From contig NZ_CP063812.1 in NCBI RefSeq assembly GCF_015277855.1, positions 3,918,952 through 3,982,951 of the forward strand: 64,000 bases of DNA, in the 5' to 3' direction. Of the stretch, positions 47,506 through 57,612 are shown in pieces; within the stretch, counting starts at the first letter, position 1; each line of letters begins with the position of its first letter. This stretch comes from Microbacterium cremeum. Its GTDB lineage: Bacteria; Actinomycetota; Actinomycetes; Actinomycetales; Microbacteriaceae. Under the pieces are notes generated by a model, which was given only the letters and a program-made list of their open reading frames with translations, searched no databases and was not told the DNA's origin. The position numbers were made by a program, and so were the translations under genes.

Positions 47506-48933
47506 TCAGGCCCGCGCCGCCCACCACTCCCGCAGGCGGCGTTCGGCCTCGGCCTCGCCGACGATGCCCTCGTCGAGACGCAGGTCGAGGAGGAAGCGGT
47601 ACGCCTCGCCGACCTCGCGACCCGGCGCGATGCCCAGCACCTCCTGGATGCGGTTGCCGTCGAGCTCGGGGCGCATGGCCTGCAGCTCCTCCTGCGCGGC
47701 GAGCTCGGCGATGCGCCGCTCGATGTCGTCGTAGGCGCTCGCCAGACGGCGGGCCTTGCGCACGTTGCGAGTGGTGACGTCGGCCCGCGTGAGGATGTGC
47801 AGGCGTTCGAGCTCTGCTCCGGCATCCCGCACGTAGCGGCGCACCGCGGAGTCGGTCCACGCGCCCTCGGAATAGCCGAAGAACCGCAGATGCAGCTCGA
47901 TCAGCCGCGTCACCGAGCCGATCGTGTCGGAGTCGAACCGCAGGGCCTGCAGCCGCTTGCGGGCCAGGCGTGCGCCCTTGATGTCGTGGTGGTAGAACGT
48001 GACGCCGCCGCCGGGCTCGAGCCGCCGCGTCGCCGGCTTGCCGATGTCGTGCAGCAGCGCCGCGAGCCGCAGCGGGACGTCGGGGGCGGCATCCGGATTC
48101 CGCGTCTTCTCGAGCTCGATCGCCTGGCGCAGCACCGTCAGCGAGTGCTCGTAGACGTCCTTGTGGTGGTGGTGCTCGTCGACCTCGAGCTGCAGCGCGG
48201 GGATCTCGGGGAGGAACTCGGCCATGAGACCCGTCTCGACGAGCAGACGGATGCCGCGCACCGGGTCGTCGGTGGCGAGGAGCCGCACGATCTCGCTCTG
48301 GATGCGCTCGGGGCTGACGATCGCGAGGGTGTGGCGCAGCTCCGCCATCGCATCCACCGTCGCGGGGTCGACCTCGAACGCGAGCTGCGACGAGAACCGT
48401 GCGGCGCGCAGCATGCGCAGAGGGTCGTCGCCGAAGCTCACATGCGGGTCTGTCGGCGTACGCAGGACGCCGCGTACGAGGTCTTCGACACCCCCCGTCG
48501 GATCGACCAGCGTGCGGGCGGGAACCCGCAGCGCCATCGCGTTGACGGTGAAGTCGCGGCGCACGAGGTCACCGTCGATGGTGTCGCCGAACTCGACGGT
48601 CGGCTTGCGGGTGACGCCGTCATAGCTGTCGGCGCGGTACGTGGTGATCTCGACCTGCTCGCCTCGGACACGCGCGCCGATGGTGCCGAACGCGCGACCG
48701 ATGTCCCACTGCGCGGTGCTGATGGGCGTGACGATGCGCAGGATGTCATCGGGTCGCGCGTCGGTCGTGAAGTCGAGGTCGTGCGTCTCGCGGCCGATCA
48801 GCGCGTCGCGCACCGGACCGCCGACGATCGCGAGGTCGAACCCGGCGTCGGCGAAGGCGCGGGCGAGCGTGTCGACGACGGGGGACTCGGCGAGCGCGCC
48901 GAGGCGCGCGATGCCCTCGGCCATGTTGAGCAT
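47506..48933 (-). CDS. cca: CCA tRNA nucleotidyltransferase
   Basis: A protein of 475 residues: class II nucleotidyltransferase head (LAIVGGPVRDALIGRETHDL then DFTTDARP), RRDFTVNAMAL, neck domain and a C-terminal HD domain (AALLHDIGKPATR). It adds or repairs the 3' CCA of tRNAs; the HD domain may remove 2',3'-cyclic phosphates. The ATG at 48933 is standard. Confidence 0.94.
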   Translation of the reverse strand: MLNMAEGIARLGALAESPVVDTLARAFADAGFDLAIVGGPVRDALIGRETHDLDFTTDARPDDILRIVTPISTAQWDIGRAFGTIGARVRGEQVEITTYRADSYDGVTRKPTVEFGDTIDGDLVRRDFTVNAMALRVPARTLVDPTGGVEDLVRGVLRTPTDPHVSFGDDPLRMLRAARFSSQLAFEVDPATVDAMAELRHTLAIVSPERIQSEIVRLLATDDPVRGIRLLVETGLMAEFLPEIPALQLEVDEHHHHKDVYEHSLTVLRQAIELEKTRNPDAAPDVPLRLAALLHDIGKPATRRLEPGGGVTFYHHDIKGARLARKRLQALRFDSDTIGSVTRLIELHLRFFGYSEGAWTDSAVRRYVRDAGAELERLHILTRADVTTRNVRKARRLASAYDDIERRIAELAAQEELQAMRPELDGNRIQEVLGIAPGREVGEAYRFLLDLRLDEGIVGEAEAERRLREWWAARA

Positions 48934-49044
48934 GGCCTCCAGCCTACCGAGCGGCCGGCGGCCGATCAGTCGTCGTCGGCGATGGTGAGCGTGACCTGAC
49001 GCCGGCCGAGGCGCCGCACGGTGCGCTGCTCGAGGAGCGCTGCG

Positions 49045-50560
49045 TCACGCGAAGCGGAGGAACCCCGTGAACAGCAGCTCCCGCACGCGCGGCAGCAGGT
49101 CGGCGCGAAGCGCGTCCGCGTCCACGCCCATCAGGTCGGCGATCGCATCGATCAGCACGCCGACGGGGAGGTCGCCGTCACACGCGCCGACCAGCGCCGC
49201 CAGCCCGGGATCGATCGAGAGCGACCTGCCGAATCCGCCTCCCTGCCGCAGCTCGATCACGGCCGGATGCTCTTCGCCGGGCAGGTGATGACGGGCCTCG
49301 GTCACATCGGGCGCGACGACGAGGACGGATGCCGCGAGCCCGCCGTCGTCGAGCCGGGCGAGCCGGTCGTGCGCATCCAGCGACGCGGCCAGATGCGCCC
49401 CGACACCGTCGCCGGGGAGCGCGGCGTGCAAGCGCTCGTACCGCGCGAGTGTCGGCGGACCCGCCGCGGGGCGGCGCAGCAGCAGGTACCCGAAGCCGAC
49501 CTCGGTCACGCCGCGCGCGCCGAAGTCGTCGAGCCACGCGTCGACCAGCCGGGCGAACCCGGGCGTGCCGGCGAGCGTGCCGCCGTCGCGCACCCACAGC
49601 TCGGCGTACGACAGCGGGTCGAGCGCCTCCCGCTCGACGACCCACGCGTCCAGCGGCACCGGCGACGCCTCGACCCACGCCCTCGCCCGGTCGAGACCGG
49701 CCACTCCATCGCGGGTCTCCCAGTTGCCGAGCAGCTGCGCGACCCCGCCGGGGGCGAGGTGCGCGCCGACGCCAGAGACGAACGCGGCGACCAGGTCGTC
49801 GCCGACCATGCCGCCGTCGCGGTACTCGTAGGCGGGCACGCCCGCCACGCGCGGCGTGATGACGAAGGGAGGGTTCGAGACGATGCGGTCGAACGTCTCG
49901 CCGGCGACCGGCTCGAACAGGCTGCCGTGTCTGGTCTCGATGCCGTCGACGCCGTTGAGCAGTGCGTTCAGGCGCGTGAAGGCGAGCGCCCGCGGCGAGA
50001 TGTCGGTCGCGACCACGTGACCGACGTGCGCGCGGGCACGGAGGGCCTGGATGCCGCAGCCGGCGCCGACGTCGAGCCCGCGCTCCGCGGGCGCGGGCAG
50101 CTGCAGGCCCGCGAGCGTGAGCGAGGCGCCGCCGACCCCGAGCACGTGCTCCTCGGGGAGCGGTCCGCCCAGCGCCGCCTCGTCGAGATCGCTCGCGATC
50201 CACCACTGCCCCGAGCCGGTCGCGTCCGCATACGACTGCGGCCGCACCACCGCGGCCGGGCGCACCTCGCCGTCGGCGAGCGACGCGAGACCGAGCGCGA
50301 CGAGGCCGTGCGCGCCGGTGCGGACGAGCGTCCGGTCGACGGATGCCGTGGCCTCCGGCATCCCGAGCACCAGCAGTCTGCCCAGCGAGGGCGTCGTCGC
50401 GCCCCCCGAGCGCGCGGTACGCCGGCGATCGCAGCCCGCGCGCGATGGCGTCGTCGGCTGCGGCACCCCACGCATCCCGGAGGGCTTCGGCGGTGAAACC
50501 GGCGTCGCGGAGGTCGGCGGCCAGCGCGCGGCACACGGCGGGTTCGGGTTCGGGGAGCAC
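49045..50560 (-). pseudogene. DUF7059 class I SAM-dependent methyltransferase with a frameshift
   Basis: The family starts in one frame at GTG 50560 (LPEPEPAVCRALAADLRDAG, AWGAAADDAIARGLRSPAYR) and continues in another as GRLLVLGMPEATASVDRTLV, then the methyltransferase core with DVGAGCGIQALRARAHVGHV (SAM motif I) and IVSNPPFVITPR (NPPF motif of N- or glutamine-methyltransferases) to the stop at 49045. Removing one base within about 50381-50395 restores one frame. Either the gene is broken or the sequence has an indel error there. The target is unknown. Confidence 0.75.
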
Positions 50561-50705
50561 GCTCCCATTCAACCGCCCCGCGGCGCACCGCGGCGGCCGA
50601 GTCGGTGCGCGCACCGCGCGGTGTCGAGGAGGCTCGAAGGCGCGGACCGTAGAATCGCAGTCGATCGTGCGGTCAGGACATCGCACAGGAGCGAAACCCG
50701 ACAGG

Positions 50706-52907
50706 ATGACCGTGACCACACCGGGAAGCCCACCCCGGCGCCGTTCGCCTCGCCGCGTCCCACGCCTCGCCGTGGCCACGGCGGCGCTCACGGTCCTCGG
50801 CGCGCTGCTGCTGCCCTCCGCAGCGACCGCCGCCCCGACGCCGTCGCCGACCCCGACGCCCACGTCGTCGGTGCCCGCCGGCACGAGCGTCTTCACGCTG
50901 TCCCCAGTGTCGAACGGCTCCGTGCGACCCGGAGACGCGCTGACCGTGTCGGTCAGCCTCCAGAACGGGACGGATGCCGAGATTCCGGCGAGCACCGTCA
51001 CCCTGTCGCTCGGCGCGGCGCCGCTCGCCGACCGCACGGCCCTCGCCGCCTGGCTCGGCGGCGACCTCGGCGGCGTCAGCCTCGCAGAAGCCGCCACCGG
51101 CACTCTCGACGCCGTCGACCCGGGGTCCGAGCAGATCGCCGCGCTCACGGTGCCGGCGGATGCCCCGGTCCTCGCCGGCCGAGCGCCCGGCGTGTACCCG
51201 CTGATCGCGTCCTACGCGTCCGAATCGGGGACGGTGACGTCCACGAGCGTCATGATCGTTCCCGCCGACGACCGCCCCGAGGTGGGCATCGGCGTGGTCG
51301 TCCCCATCACCGCGGCTCCCTTCGAGGGCGGGCTGCTGACCGCCGACGAGCTGGCGGCGCTGACCGCCCCGGACGGCGACCTCACCGCGCAGCTCGACGC
51401 CGTCACCGGCACCGCCGTGATCCTCGCCGTCGACCCCGCGATCCCCGCGGCGATCCGCGTGCTGGGCACGGCCGCCCCCGAAGCGGCCACCGCGTGGCTG
51501 GGCAGGCTCGAGGCTCTGCCGAACTCGCGCTTCGCCCTGCAGTTCGGCGATGCCGACGTCACCGCACAGCTGGAGGCCGGCCTGCCGCGGCCGCTCGCGC
51601 CGACATCGTTCACCGCCTACATGACCCCGTCGGACTTCCCCGACGCGACCGCGTCCCCGAGCCCGACCCCCAGCCCGACGCCGACGGCCGGACCCTCGAC
51701 GACGCTGCCCGACACCGAGCAGCTGGTCGCGATCGGCGCACCCGCGCGCGACGCCGTCTACTGGCCGGCCGACGGCACGGCGAGCACGGAGGTCGTCACG
51801 AGGCTCGGCGAGCTGGGCCACGACGGCACCGCGTCGCTCACCGTCGTGCCGTCGTCCACGACGGCCCGGGGCGCCGCGGGCGACACCGTGAGCGCGCGCG
51901 GCCGGGTCGGCGACGCCGGCGTGCTGGTGTACGACGAGGCCGTCTCGGCGGCGCTGCACGAGGCGTCGCTGCGCGAGGCGTCGTGGCTGCGCGGAGCCGC
52001 GCTCACGGAGGCGGCGGCGTACCTCGACTTCGCGGCCGGCGAGTCCGCCGGCCCGCTCCTGGTCACGGTCGGGCGCGACGACCAGCGCTCCCGGGTCGGC
52101 CTGGCCACCGCCATCGCCACCGCGACCGGAGCGCCGAACGTCGCACCGCGCACACTCGCCGGCCTCGCCGCGAGCGAGGCCCGCCCCGTCGAGCTGGCCG
52201 ACATCGCGCCCGCGACCGAACGTGCGGACGCGGCATCCGCCCTCCTCGCCGATGAGGGCGAGGTCGCCCGGTTCGCCACGATCCTCGATGACCCGAGCCT
52301 GCTCACCGGCCCCGAGCGTGCCGAGCTGCTGCAGCTGCTCGGGGTGCGATGGGTCGGCGACGCGGCGTGGCCCCTCGCGCTCGCCGAGCACCAGGAGGCC
52401 ACCGAGCGGACGCTCGAGTCGGTGGCGCTGCTGCCCACGAGCCCCGGCGACCTCTACGGATCCAACGCCTCGCTGCGGTTCTGGGTGCGCAACGACCTCG
52501 CGTATCCGGTCAACCTCGTGCTCTACACGACTCCGGGCAACCTGCGCCTCGACGTGCAGACCGAGACGACGATCGTCGCCACGCCGCAGAGCAACACACG
52601 GGTCGAGGTCCCTGTTCAGGCACGCGTCGGCAGGGGCGAGGTGACACTGGCGCTGCAGCTGCGCAGCCCCACCTTCGTCGCGATCGGCGACCCGCAGACG
52701 GTGCGCGTCAACGTGTGGGCCGAATGGGAGGGCGTCGGCATCGCCGCCCTCGCGACGGTGGTCGGCGCGCTCCTGGTGATCGGCATCGTGCGCACCGTGC
52801 TGCGCGTGCGGCGACGGCGACGCCCTGCCGTCGAGCCGCATGCCGCGGCGACGGAGCCTGCGGCGGAAGCGCCCGACGACTCGACGAGCGGTGAGGACGA
52901 ACGATGA
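50706..52907 (+). CDS. DUF6049 family secreted/membrane protein
   Basis: A protein of 733 residues: signal peptide (LAVATAALTVLGALLLPSAA), a Pro/Thr/Ser-rich segment, several beta-rich domains, and a C-terminal helix (GVGIAALATVVGALLVIGIV) followed by a basic tail, so it faces outside with a cytosolic tip. The LRFWVRNDLAYPVNLVL region is typical of DUF6049, a family found upstream of murJ in actinobacteria. A role with MurJ in envelope assembly is inference. ATG 50706 has AGGA before it; its stop overlaps murJ (ATGA). Confidence 0.88.
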   Translation: MTVTTPGSPPRRRSPRRVPRLAVATAALTVLGALLLPSAATAAPTPSPTPTPTSSVPAGTSVFTLSPVSNGSVRPGDALTVSVSLQNGTDAEIPASTVTLSLGAAPLADRTALAAWLGGDLGGVSLAEAATGTLDAVDPGSEQIAALTVPADAPVLAGRAPGVYPLIASYASESGTVTSTSVMIVPADDRPEVGIGVVVPITAAPFEGGLLTADELAALTAPDGDLTAQLDAVTGTAVILAVDPAIPAAIRVLGTAAPEAATAWLGRLEALPNSRFALQFGDADVTAQLEAGLPRPLAPTSFTAYMTPSDFPDATASPSPTPSPTPTAGPSTTLPDTEQLVAIGAPARDAVYWPADGTASTEVVTRLGELGHDGTASLTVVPSSTTARGAAGDTVSARGRVGDAGVLVYDEAVSAALHEASLREASWLRGAALTEAAAYLDFAAGESAGPLLVTVGRDDQRSRVGLATAIATATGAPNVAPRTLAGLAASEARPVELADIAPATERADAASALLADEGEVARFATILDDPSLLTGPERAELLQLLGVRWVGDAAWPLALAEHQEATERTLESVALLPTSPGDLYGSNASLRFWVRNDLAYPVNLVLYTTPGNLRLDVQTETTIVATPQSNTRVEVPVQARVGRGEVTLALQLRSPTFVAIGDPQTVRVNVWAEWEGVGIAALATVVGALLVIGIVRTVLRVRRRRRPAVEPHAAATEPAAEAPDDSTSGEDER

Positions 52908-54508
52908 GCGAAGTCGGACGCGCCAGCGCACTCATCGCAGCGGGGACGCTCGTCTCGCGGCTGACGGGAGTCGTGCGCACGATCCTGCTGGTCACGGTGC
53001 TCGGGTCTTTCGCCAGTCGCGCGGGCGATGCCTTCACCGTCGCGAATCAGCTACCCAACACGATCTACGAGATCATCTCGTACGGCCTGCTGACGGCGGT
53101 CATCGTGCCGCAGATCGTCCGGTCGGCCGCGCACGCCGACGGCGGGCGCACGTTCATCTCCAAGCTCTTCACGCTCGGCACCGTCGTCCTGCTCGTCACG
53201 TCGGCCGTCGCGACACTGTGCGCGCCACTCCTCGTGGAGCTCTTCGCCCCGTCGTTCGACCCCGATCAGCAAGCGCTCGCGACCGTGCTGGCGTACTGGT
53301 GCCTGCCGCAGATCTTCTTCTACGGGCTGTATTCGCTCGTCGGCGAGGCGCTCAACGCCCGCAAGGTCTACGGACCCTTCACGTGGGCGCCCATCGTGAA
53401 CAACGTCGTCTCGATCATCGGCTTCGGGCTCATCGGGCTCTTCTTCGGCACCGATCTCAGCAGCGTCGCCGACTGGACCCCGGGCATGATCACCGCGCTC
53501 GGCGCCACCGCCACCGGCGGCATCGTCGTCCAGGCCGGCGTGCTGCTGCTGTTCTGGCGGCGCACCGGCCTGCACCTGCGGCCCGACTTCCGCTGGCGCG
53601 GCGTGGGGCTGGGCGACATCGGCCGCCTCGCCGGGTGGACGTTCGCCATGGTCATCGTGCGGACGCTCGCCGGTCTCGTGCAGACGCGGGTCGTCACCGA
53701 GGCCTCCGGCGACGGCGCGTCCGCGTTCGCGATGGCCAACGCATGGCTCGTCTTCATGCTCCCGTACTCGATCATCGTCATGTCGATCGGGACGCCCTAT
53801 TTCACACGTCTGTCGGAGCACGCGCACGAGGGCCGCGACGACGACGTGCGCACCGACCTGTCGGCGAGCATCCGCGTGACCGGCCTGCTCATCACCATCG
53901 CCGCGGCGGCTCTCATGGTCGCCGCCGTCCCCGCGACGCGCGTGTTCGTCAATGCCGCCGACCAGGCGGTGGCCGCAGCGCCCGTGCTCGTCGCGTTCCT
54001 CGTCGGACTGATCCCGCTGTCGATCCTCTTCGTCATCCAGCGCGCCTTCTACGCCTACAACGACACCCGCACGCCCTTCTTCTTCACAGTGATCCAGTGC
54101 GCGCTCTTCGTCGTGCTGGTGCTCGTCGCACAGGCCACGCTGCCGGTCGAGCAGCTCGCCGCAGGCATCGCGCTCGGGCAGTCGATCTCGACGGCGGTCC
54201 AGGTCGTTATCGCGGCCCTGCTGCTGCGGCGACGGATGCGGTGGCTCGGCGCGCGCTCCTGGCTCGTCTCGTACGGGCGCTTCGTCCTCGCGGCGCTCCC
54301 CGCCGCCGGCGCCGGGTGGCTCGTCTACCTGCTGATGGGCGGGGATGCGGGATGGACCACGGCCGACAAGCTGCTGGGTGCCCTCGGCACGGCGATCATC
54401 TGCGGTGTGGCCTTCGCCGTCTACCTCGGCGCGCTCACCCTCCTCCGTGCGCCGGAGCTGCGCCCGGTGCTCAGCCGGCTGCAGCGGTTCCTGCCGGGAG
54501 ACCGCTGA
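52904..54508 (+). CDS. murJ: Lipid II flippase MurJ
   Basis: A protein of 534 residues of the MOP exporter family with about 14 membrane helices, starting VGRASALIAAGTLVSRLTGV and VRTILLVTVLGS. It should flip lipid II for peptidoglycan synthesis. It lacks the C-terminal pseudokinase extension of mycobacterial MurJ. Its ATG overlaps the DUF6049 stop, indicating coupling. Confidence 0.93.
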   Translation: MSEVGRASALIAAGTLVSRLTGVVRTILLVTVLGSFASRAGDAFTVANQLPNTIYEIISYGLLTAVIVPQIVRSAAHADGGRTFISKLFTLGTVVLLVTSAVATLCAPLLVELFAPSFDPDQQALATVLAYWCLPQIFFYGLYSLVGEALNARKVYGPFTWAPIVNNVVSIIGFGLIGLFFGTDLSSVADWTPGMITALGATATGGIVVQAGVLLLFWRRTGLHLRPDFRWRGVGLGDIGRLAGWTFAMVIVRTLAGLVQTRVVTEASGDGASAFAMANAWLVFMLPYSIIVMSIGTPYFTRLSEHAHEGRDDDVRTDLSASIRVTGLLITIAAAALMVAAVPATRVFVNAADQAVAAAPVLVAFLVGLIPLSILFVIQRAFYAYNDTRTPFFFTVIQCALFVVLVLVAQATLPVEQLAAGIALGQSISTAVQVVIAALLLRRRMRWLGARSWLVSYGRFVLAALPAAGAGWLVYLLMGGDAGWTTADKLLGALGTAIICGVAFAVYLGALTLLRAPELRPVLSRLQRFLPGDR

Positions 54509-54628
54509 GCGCGCCGACATCGGACCCGGCGACGGAATGCCCCGCGGTTACGATGTGTTGAGGCATCCGGAAGCCATTCGCCAGTGTTCGCACGGCTGAT
54601 GGAGCCTCCAGACGGAAAGGGTGCGCAC

Positions 54629-55615
54629 GTGCGTCAGGTCATCATCATCGGGTCGGGTCCCGCCGGATACACCGCCGCGATCTACGCGGCGCGCGCGAAC
54701 CTCACGCCGCTCGTCGTCGCGAGCTCGGTCGAAGCAGGCGGTGAGCTCATGAACACCACCGACGTCGAGAACTTCCCCGGCTTCCCCGAGGGCATCCAGG
54801 GCCCCGATCTCATGGCCAAGATGCAGGAGCAGGCCGAGCGGTTCGGCGCCGAGGTGCTCTACGACGACGTCGTCTCGCTCGACGTCGACGGGCTCGTGAA
54901 GAAGATCACCCTCGGCAGCGGCGGAACGCACGAGGCGGACTCGATCGTCTTCGCCACCGGTTCCGCGCCGCGCAAGATCGGCATCGAGGGAGAAGCGCGG
55001 CTGTCGGGTCGCGGCGTCTCGTACTGCGCGACGTGCGACGGGTTCTTCTTCCGCGAGCGCGTCATCGCCGTCGTCGGCGGCGGCGACTCGGCGATGGAGG
55101 AGGCCACGTTCCTCACCAAGTTCGCGTCCAAGGTGTACATCGTCCACCGCCGTGACGAGCTGCGCGCATCGAAGATCATGCAGGAGCGCGCGTTCAAGAA
55201 CGACAAGATCGAGTTCGTGTGGAACAGCGAGGTCGTCGACATCCTGGGCGACGAGGCCGTCACCGGCCTCGTGCTGAAGAACACGGTCGACGGTTCGACC
55301 CGTGAGCTCCCCCTCGACGGCGTCTTCGTCGCGATCGGCAACGACCCGCGCACCCACCTCGTGCACGGCAAGCTCGAGCTCACCCCCGAAGGCACCATCT
55401 GGGTCGACGGGCGCTCGTCCCGCACCTCGGTGCCCGGCGTCTTCGCGGCCGGCGACGTCATCGACCCGACGTACCGGCAGGCCGTGACGGCCGCCGGCAG
55501 CGGCACCGTCGCAGCCCTCGACGTCGAGCACTACCTCGCCGCGCTCGGCGAGGCAGGCGAGCCCGACGTGCACGGAGACCAGATCGAGGGATTACCCGAG
55601 GTCGTCTCTGCCTGA
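54629..55615 (+). CDS. trxB: Thioredoxin-disulfide reductase
   Basis: A flavoprotein of 328 residues: FAD motif IIIGSGPAGYTAAIYAAR, redox-active CATC, NADPH motif VVGGGDSAMEE and the C-terminal GVFAAGDVID. It reduces thioredoxin with NADPH. GTG at 54629 follows GGAAAGG. trxA follows after about 120 bases. Confidence 0.96.
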   Translation: MRQVIIIGSGPAGYTAAIYAARANLTPLVVASSVEAGGELMNTTDVENFPGFPEGIQGPDLMAKMQEQAERFGAEVLYDDVVSLDVDGLVKKITLGSGGTHEADSIVFATGSAPRKIGIEGEARLSGRGVSYCATCDGFFFRERVIAVVGGGDSAMEEATFLTKFASKVYIVHRRDELRASKIMQERAFKNDKIEFVWNSEVVDILGDEAVTGLVLKNTVDGSTRELPLDGVFVAIGNDPRTHLVHGKLELTPEGTIWVDGRSSRTSVPGVFAAGDVIDPTYRQAVTAAGSGTVAALDVEHYLAALGEAGEPDVHGDQIEGLPEVVSA

Positions 55616-55732
55616 CCCCCTGGACACGCTGCGCCTTCGGTGCGGCTGTTCCCGCCCGGACCGAGCATCGGAACAAATCGTCAGTGGCGCGTGTTGCGCC
55701 AGAAGAGACTGACTTCGATCGAAGGAGAAATG

Positions 55733-56056
55733 ATGACCGCCAAGGCGACGACGTCCGCCACGTTCGAGCAGGATGTGCTCCAGGCCGAGGGTCCCGTGCT
55801 CGTGGACTTCTGGGCCGAGTGGTGCGGACCGTGCCGCATGGTCTCGCCGGTGCTCGACCAGATCCAGTCGGAGCACCCCGAGAAGATCACGATCATGAAG
55901 CTGAACGTCGACGAGAACCCCGACCTCGCCATGAAGTACCAGATCACGTCGATCCCGGCGATGAAGGTCTTCCACAAGGGTGAGGTCCAGACCACGATCA
56001 TCGGCGCGAAGCCCAAGTTCGCGCTCGAGCAGGATCTCGCCGCCTACCTCGGCTGA
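55733..56056 (+). CDS. trxA: Thioredoxin
   Basis: A protein of 107 residues with the WCGPC active site in FWAEWCGPCRMVSPVL and the cis-Pro loop ITSIPAMKVF. It reduces protein disulfides in the cytosol and is recycled by TrxB. Tandem ATGs at 55730 and 55733; the second fits the GAAGGAG spacing better. Confidence 0.96.
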   Translation: MTAKATTSATFEQDVLQAEGPVLVDFWAEWCGPCRMVSPVLDQIQSEHPEKITIMKLNVDENPDLAMKYQITSIPAMKVFHKGEVQTTIIGAKPKFALEQDLAAYLG

Positions 56057-56072
56057 CTTCGATTCCCGTGAG

Positions 56073-56104
56073 AACCCCGTCGCGTCGTGCGGCGGGGTTT
56101 TCTT
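56073..56104 (+). terminator. Rho-independent terminator after trxA
   Basis: AACCCCGTCGC (56073-56083) pairs with GCGGCGGGGTT (56089-56099), one wobble pair, followed by TTCTTC. It ends the trxB-trxA transcripts. Confidence 0.85.
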
Positions 56105-56221
56105 CGTGTCAGGGCGTCGTATGCCGTTCCGGGCATCCTGGCAGAGGGCGGCGTTTCCCGGTCGGCGACGGGTGGGCGTCGGAGGCGTCCGGTGCCGGCG
56201 GGTCAGCCGGCAGCGGGCAGG

Positions 56222-56569
56222 TCAGCCGGCGTCGGCGCGCACGGTCGCGTCCCAGCGGCGGTGCGTGTTCGCCTGACCGAGAAGGCCCCACACGGCGCGG
56301 GTCAACGGCGGGTAGTCCAAGGCGATCTGACGCAGCACGCGGTAGTGCCGGCTGGCGTTCGGGCGAGAGCCGCCGTTGGCGGCGATGTTCTCGGCGCGGA
56401 GCATGAAGACGACGAGTTCGTCGACGCTCGGGAGTTCCTCCATGAAGTCCCACGGGTCTTCACCCGCGCGGAGCCGCTCGGTGACGAGGACGGAGAGCTC
56501 GTCTGCGGCCTCGGCGCGCAGGAGTTCGAGACTGGCCCGGCGGCGCGGGGTCTGATCGTCGTTCGCCAC
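56222..56569 (-). CDS. Hypothetical conserved protein
   Basis: A helical, soluble protein of about 115 residues: LLRAEAADELSVLVTERLRA, DPWDFMEELPSVDELVVFML, SRHYRVLRQIALDYPPLTRA. I recognise no family; it looks conserved-like rather than random, with good codon use. GTG 56569 or TTG 56572 may start it. It lies between trxA and parB on the parB strand. Confidence 0.6.
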   Translation of the reverse strand: MANDDQTPRRRASLELLRAEAADELSVLVTERLRAGEDPWDFMEELPSVDELVVFMLRAENIAANGGSRPNASRHYRVLRQIALDYPPLTRAVWGLLGQANTHRRWDATVRADAG

Positions 56570-56664
56570 CAATCAAGGGTACGACCCGATTCAGGCGTGC
56601 GGGTCAGCGCGCGCCTTCTCCGTCTTGGTGACAGCTGACGTCGGGCCCGCCGGACGTGCGGGGA

Positions 56665-57612
56665 TCAGACCGAGCCGTAACCGGTCTCACCGAGTTCATC
56701 GAGAATCCGGTTCAGATCCTGAATCGTCGCGAAATCGATGTTGATCTGGCCTTTTCGTGCCGTCAGCGAGATCTTCACGCGGGTGTTGAGCCGGTCGCCG
56801 AGACGCTCGGCGACCTCGTCGAGGTGGGCGCGACGGGATCCTGCCTGTGGCTTCACGGAACGGGTGGATCCGGCATCTGGGAGTTTCGCGGCAGCCTCGG
56901 CGGCGCGCACCGAGAGGTCCTCGTTCACGATCTTGTCGGCGAGGCGCTGCATCGCCTTGGGGTCTTCGAGCGAGAGGATCGCGCGAGCGTGTCCGGCCGA
57001 CAGGACGCCGGCGGCGACGCGCTGCTGCACCGGCATCGGCAGCTTGAGTAGGCGGATGGTGTTGCTGATCTGCGGGCGGGAGCGACCGATGCGGGTGGCG
57101 AGTTCTTCCTGGGTGATCCCGAAGTCCTCGAGCAGCTGCTGGTACGCCGATGCCTCTTCGAGCGGGTTCAGCTCGGACCGGTGCAGGTTCTCGAGCAGGG
57201 CGTCACGGAGGAGGTGCTCGTCGGCGGTGTCTCGGACGACCGCCGGGATCGAGGTGAGGCCCGCCTCGCGTGCGGCGCGCGTACGACGCTCGCCCATGAT
57301 GAGCTCGTACTTGCCGTCGTCGTTCTTGCGCACGACGACGGGCTGCAGCACTCCGAACTCGCGGACGCTGTGGACGAGCTCCGCGAAGTGCTCCTCGTCG
57401 AAGTGCGTACGGGGCTGCCGCGGGTTCGGCACGATCTCGTGCGGGTCGATGTGCGCGAGATGCGCACCCGGGACGACGACGAGGTCTTCCTCGGGTTCTT
57501 CGACGGCGACCGGCCGAGGGAAGAACACGTCGGACGGGCGCTCGTCCGCCTGCTCGCTCGTCGGGATCAACGCCCCGATTCCGCGACCCAGACCTGTGCG
57601 CTTGGCCATCAT
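56665..57612 (-). CDS. parB: Chromosome partitioning protein ParB
   Basis: A protein of 315 residues: N-terminal CTP-binding domain with PNPRQPRTHFDEEHFAELVH and GERRTRAAREA, the helix-turn-helix ITQEELATRIGRSRPQISNT that reads parS, and a C-terminal dimer domain. It loads on parS, spreads as a clamp and recruits ParA and SMC. The ATG at 57612 overlaps the parA stop (ATGA). Confidence 0.96.
   Translation of the reverse strand: MMAKRTGLGRGIGALIPTSEQADERPSDVFFPRPVAVEEPEEDLVVVPGAHLAHIDPHEIVPNPRQPRTHFDEEHFAELVHSVREFGVLQPVVVRKNDDGKYELIMGERRTRAAREAGLTSIPAVVRDTADEHLLRDALLENLHRSELNPLEEASAYQQLLEDFGITQEELATRIGRSRPQISNTIRLLKLPMPVQQRVAAGVLSAGHARAILSLEDPKAMQRLADKIVNEDLSVRAAEAAAKLPDAGSTRSVKPQAGSRRAHLDEVAERLGDRLNTRVKISLTARKGQINIDFATIQDLNRILDELGETGYGSV

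Noticed and set aside
48960..49040. Short frame ending RRLGRRQVTLTIADDD between cca and the methyltransferase
   Set aside because: Only about 17 residues from a GTG with no ribosome site; it could be chance.
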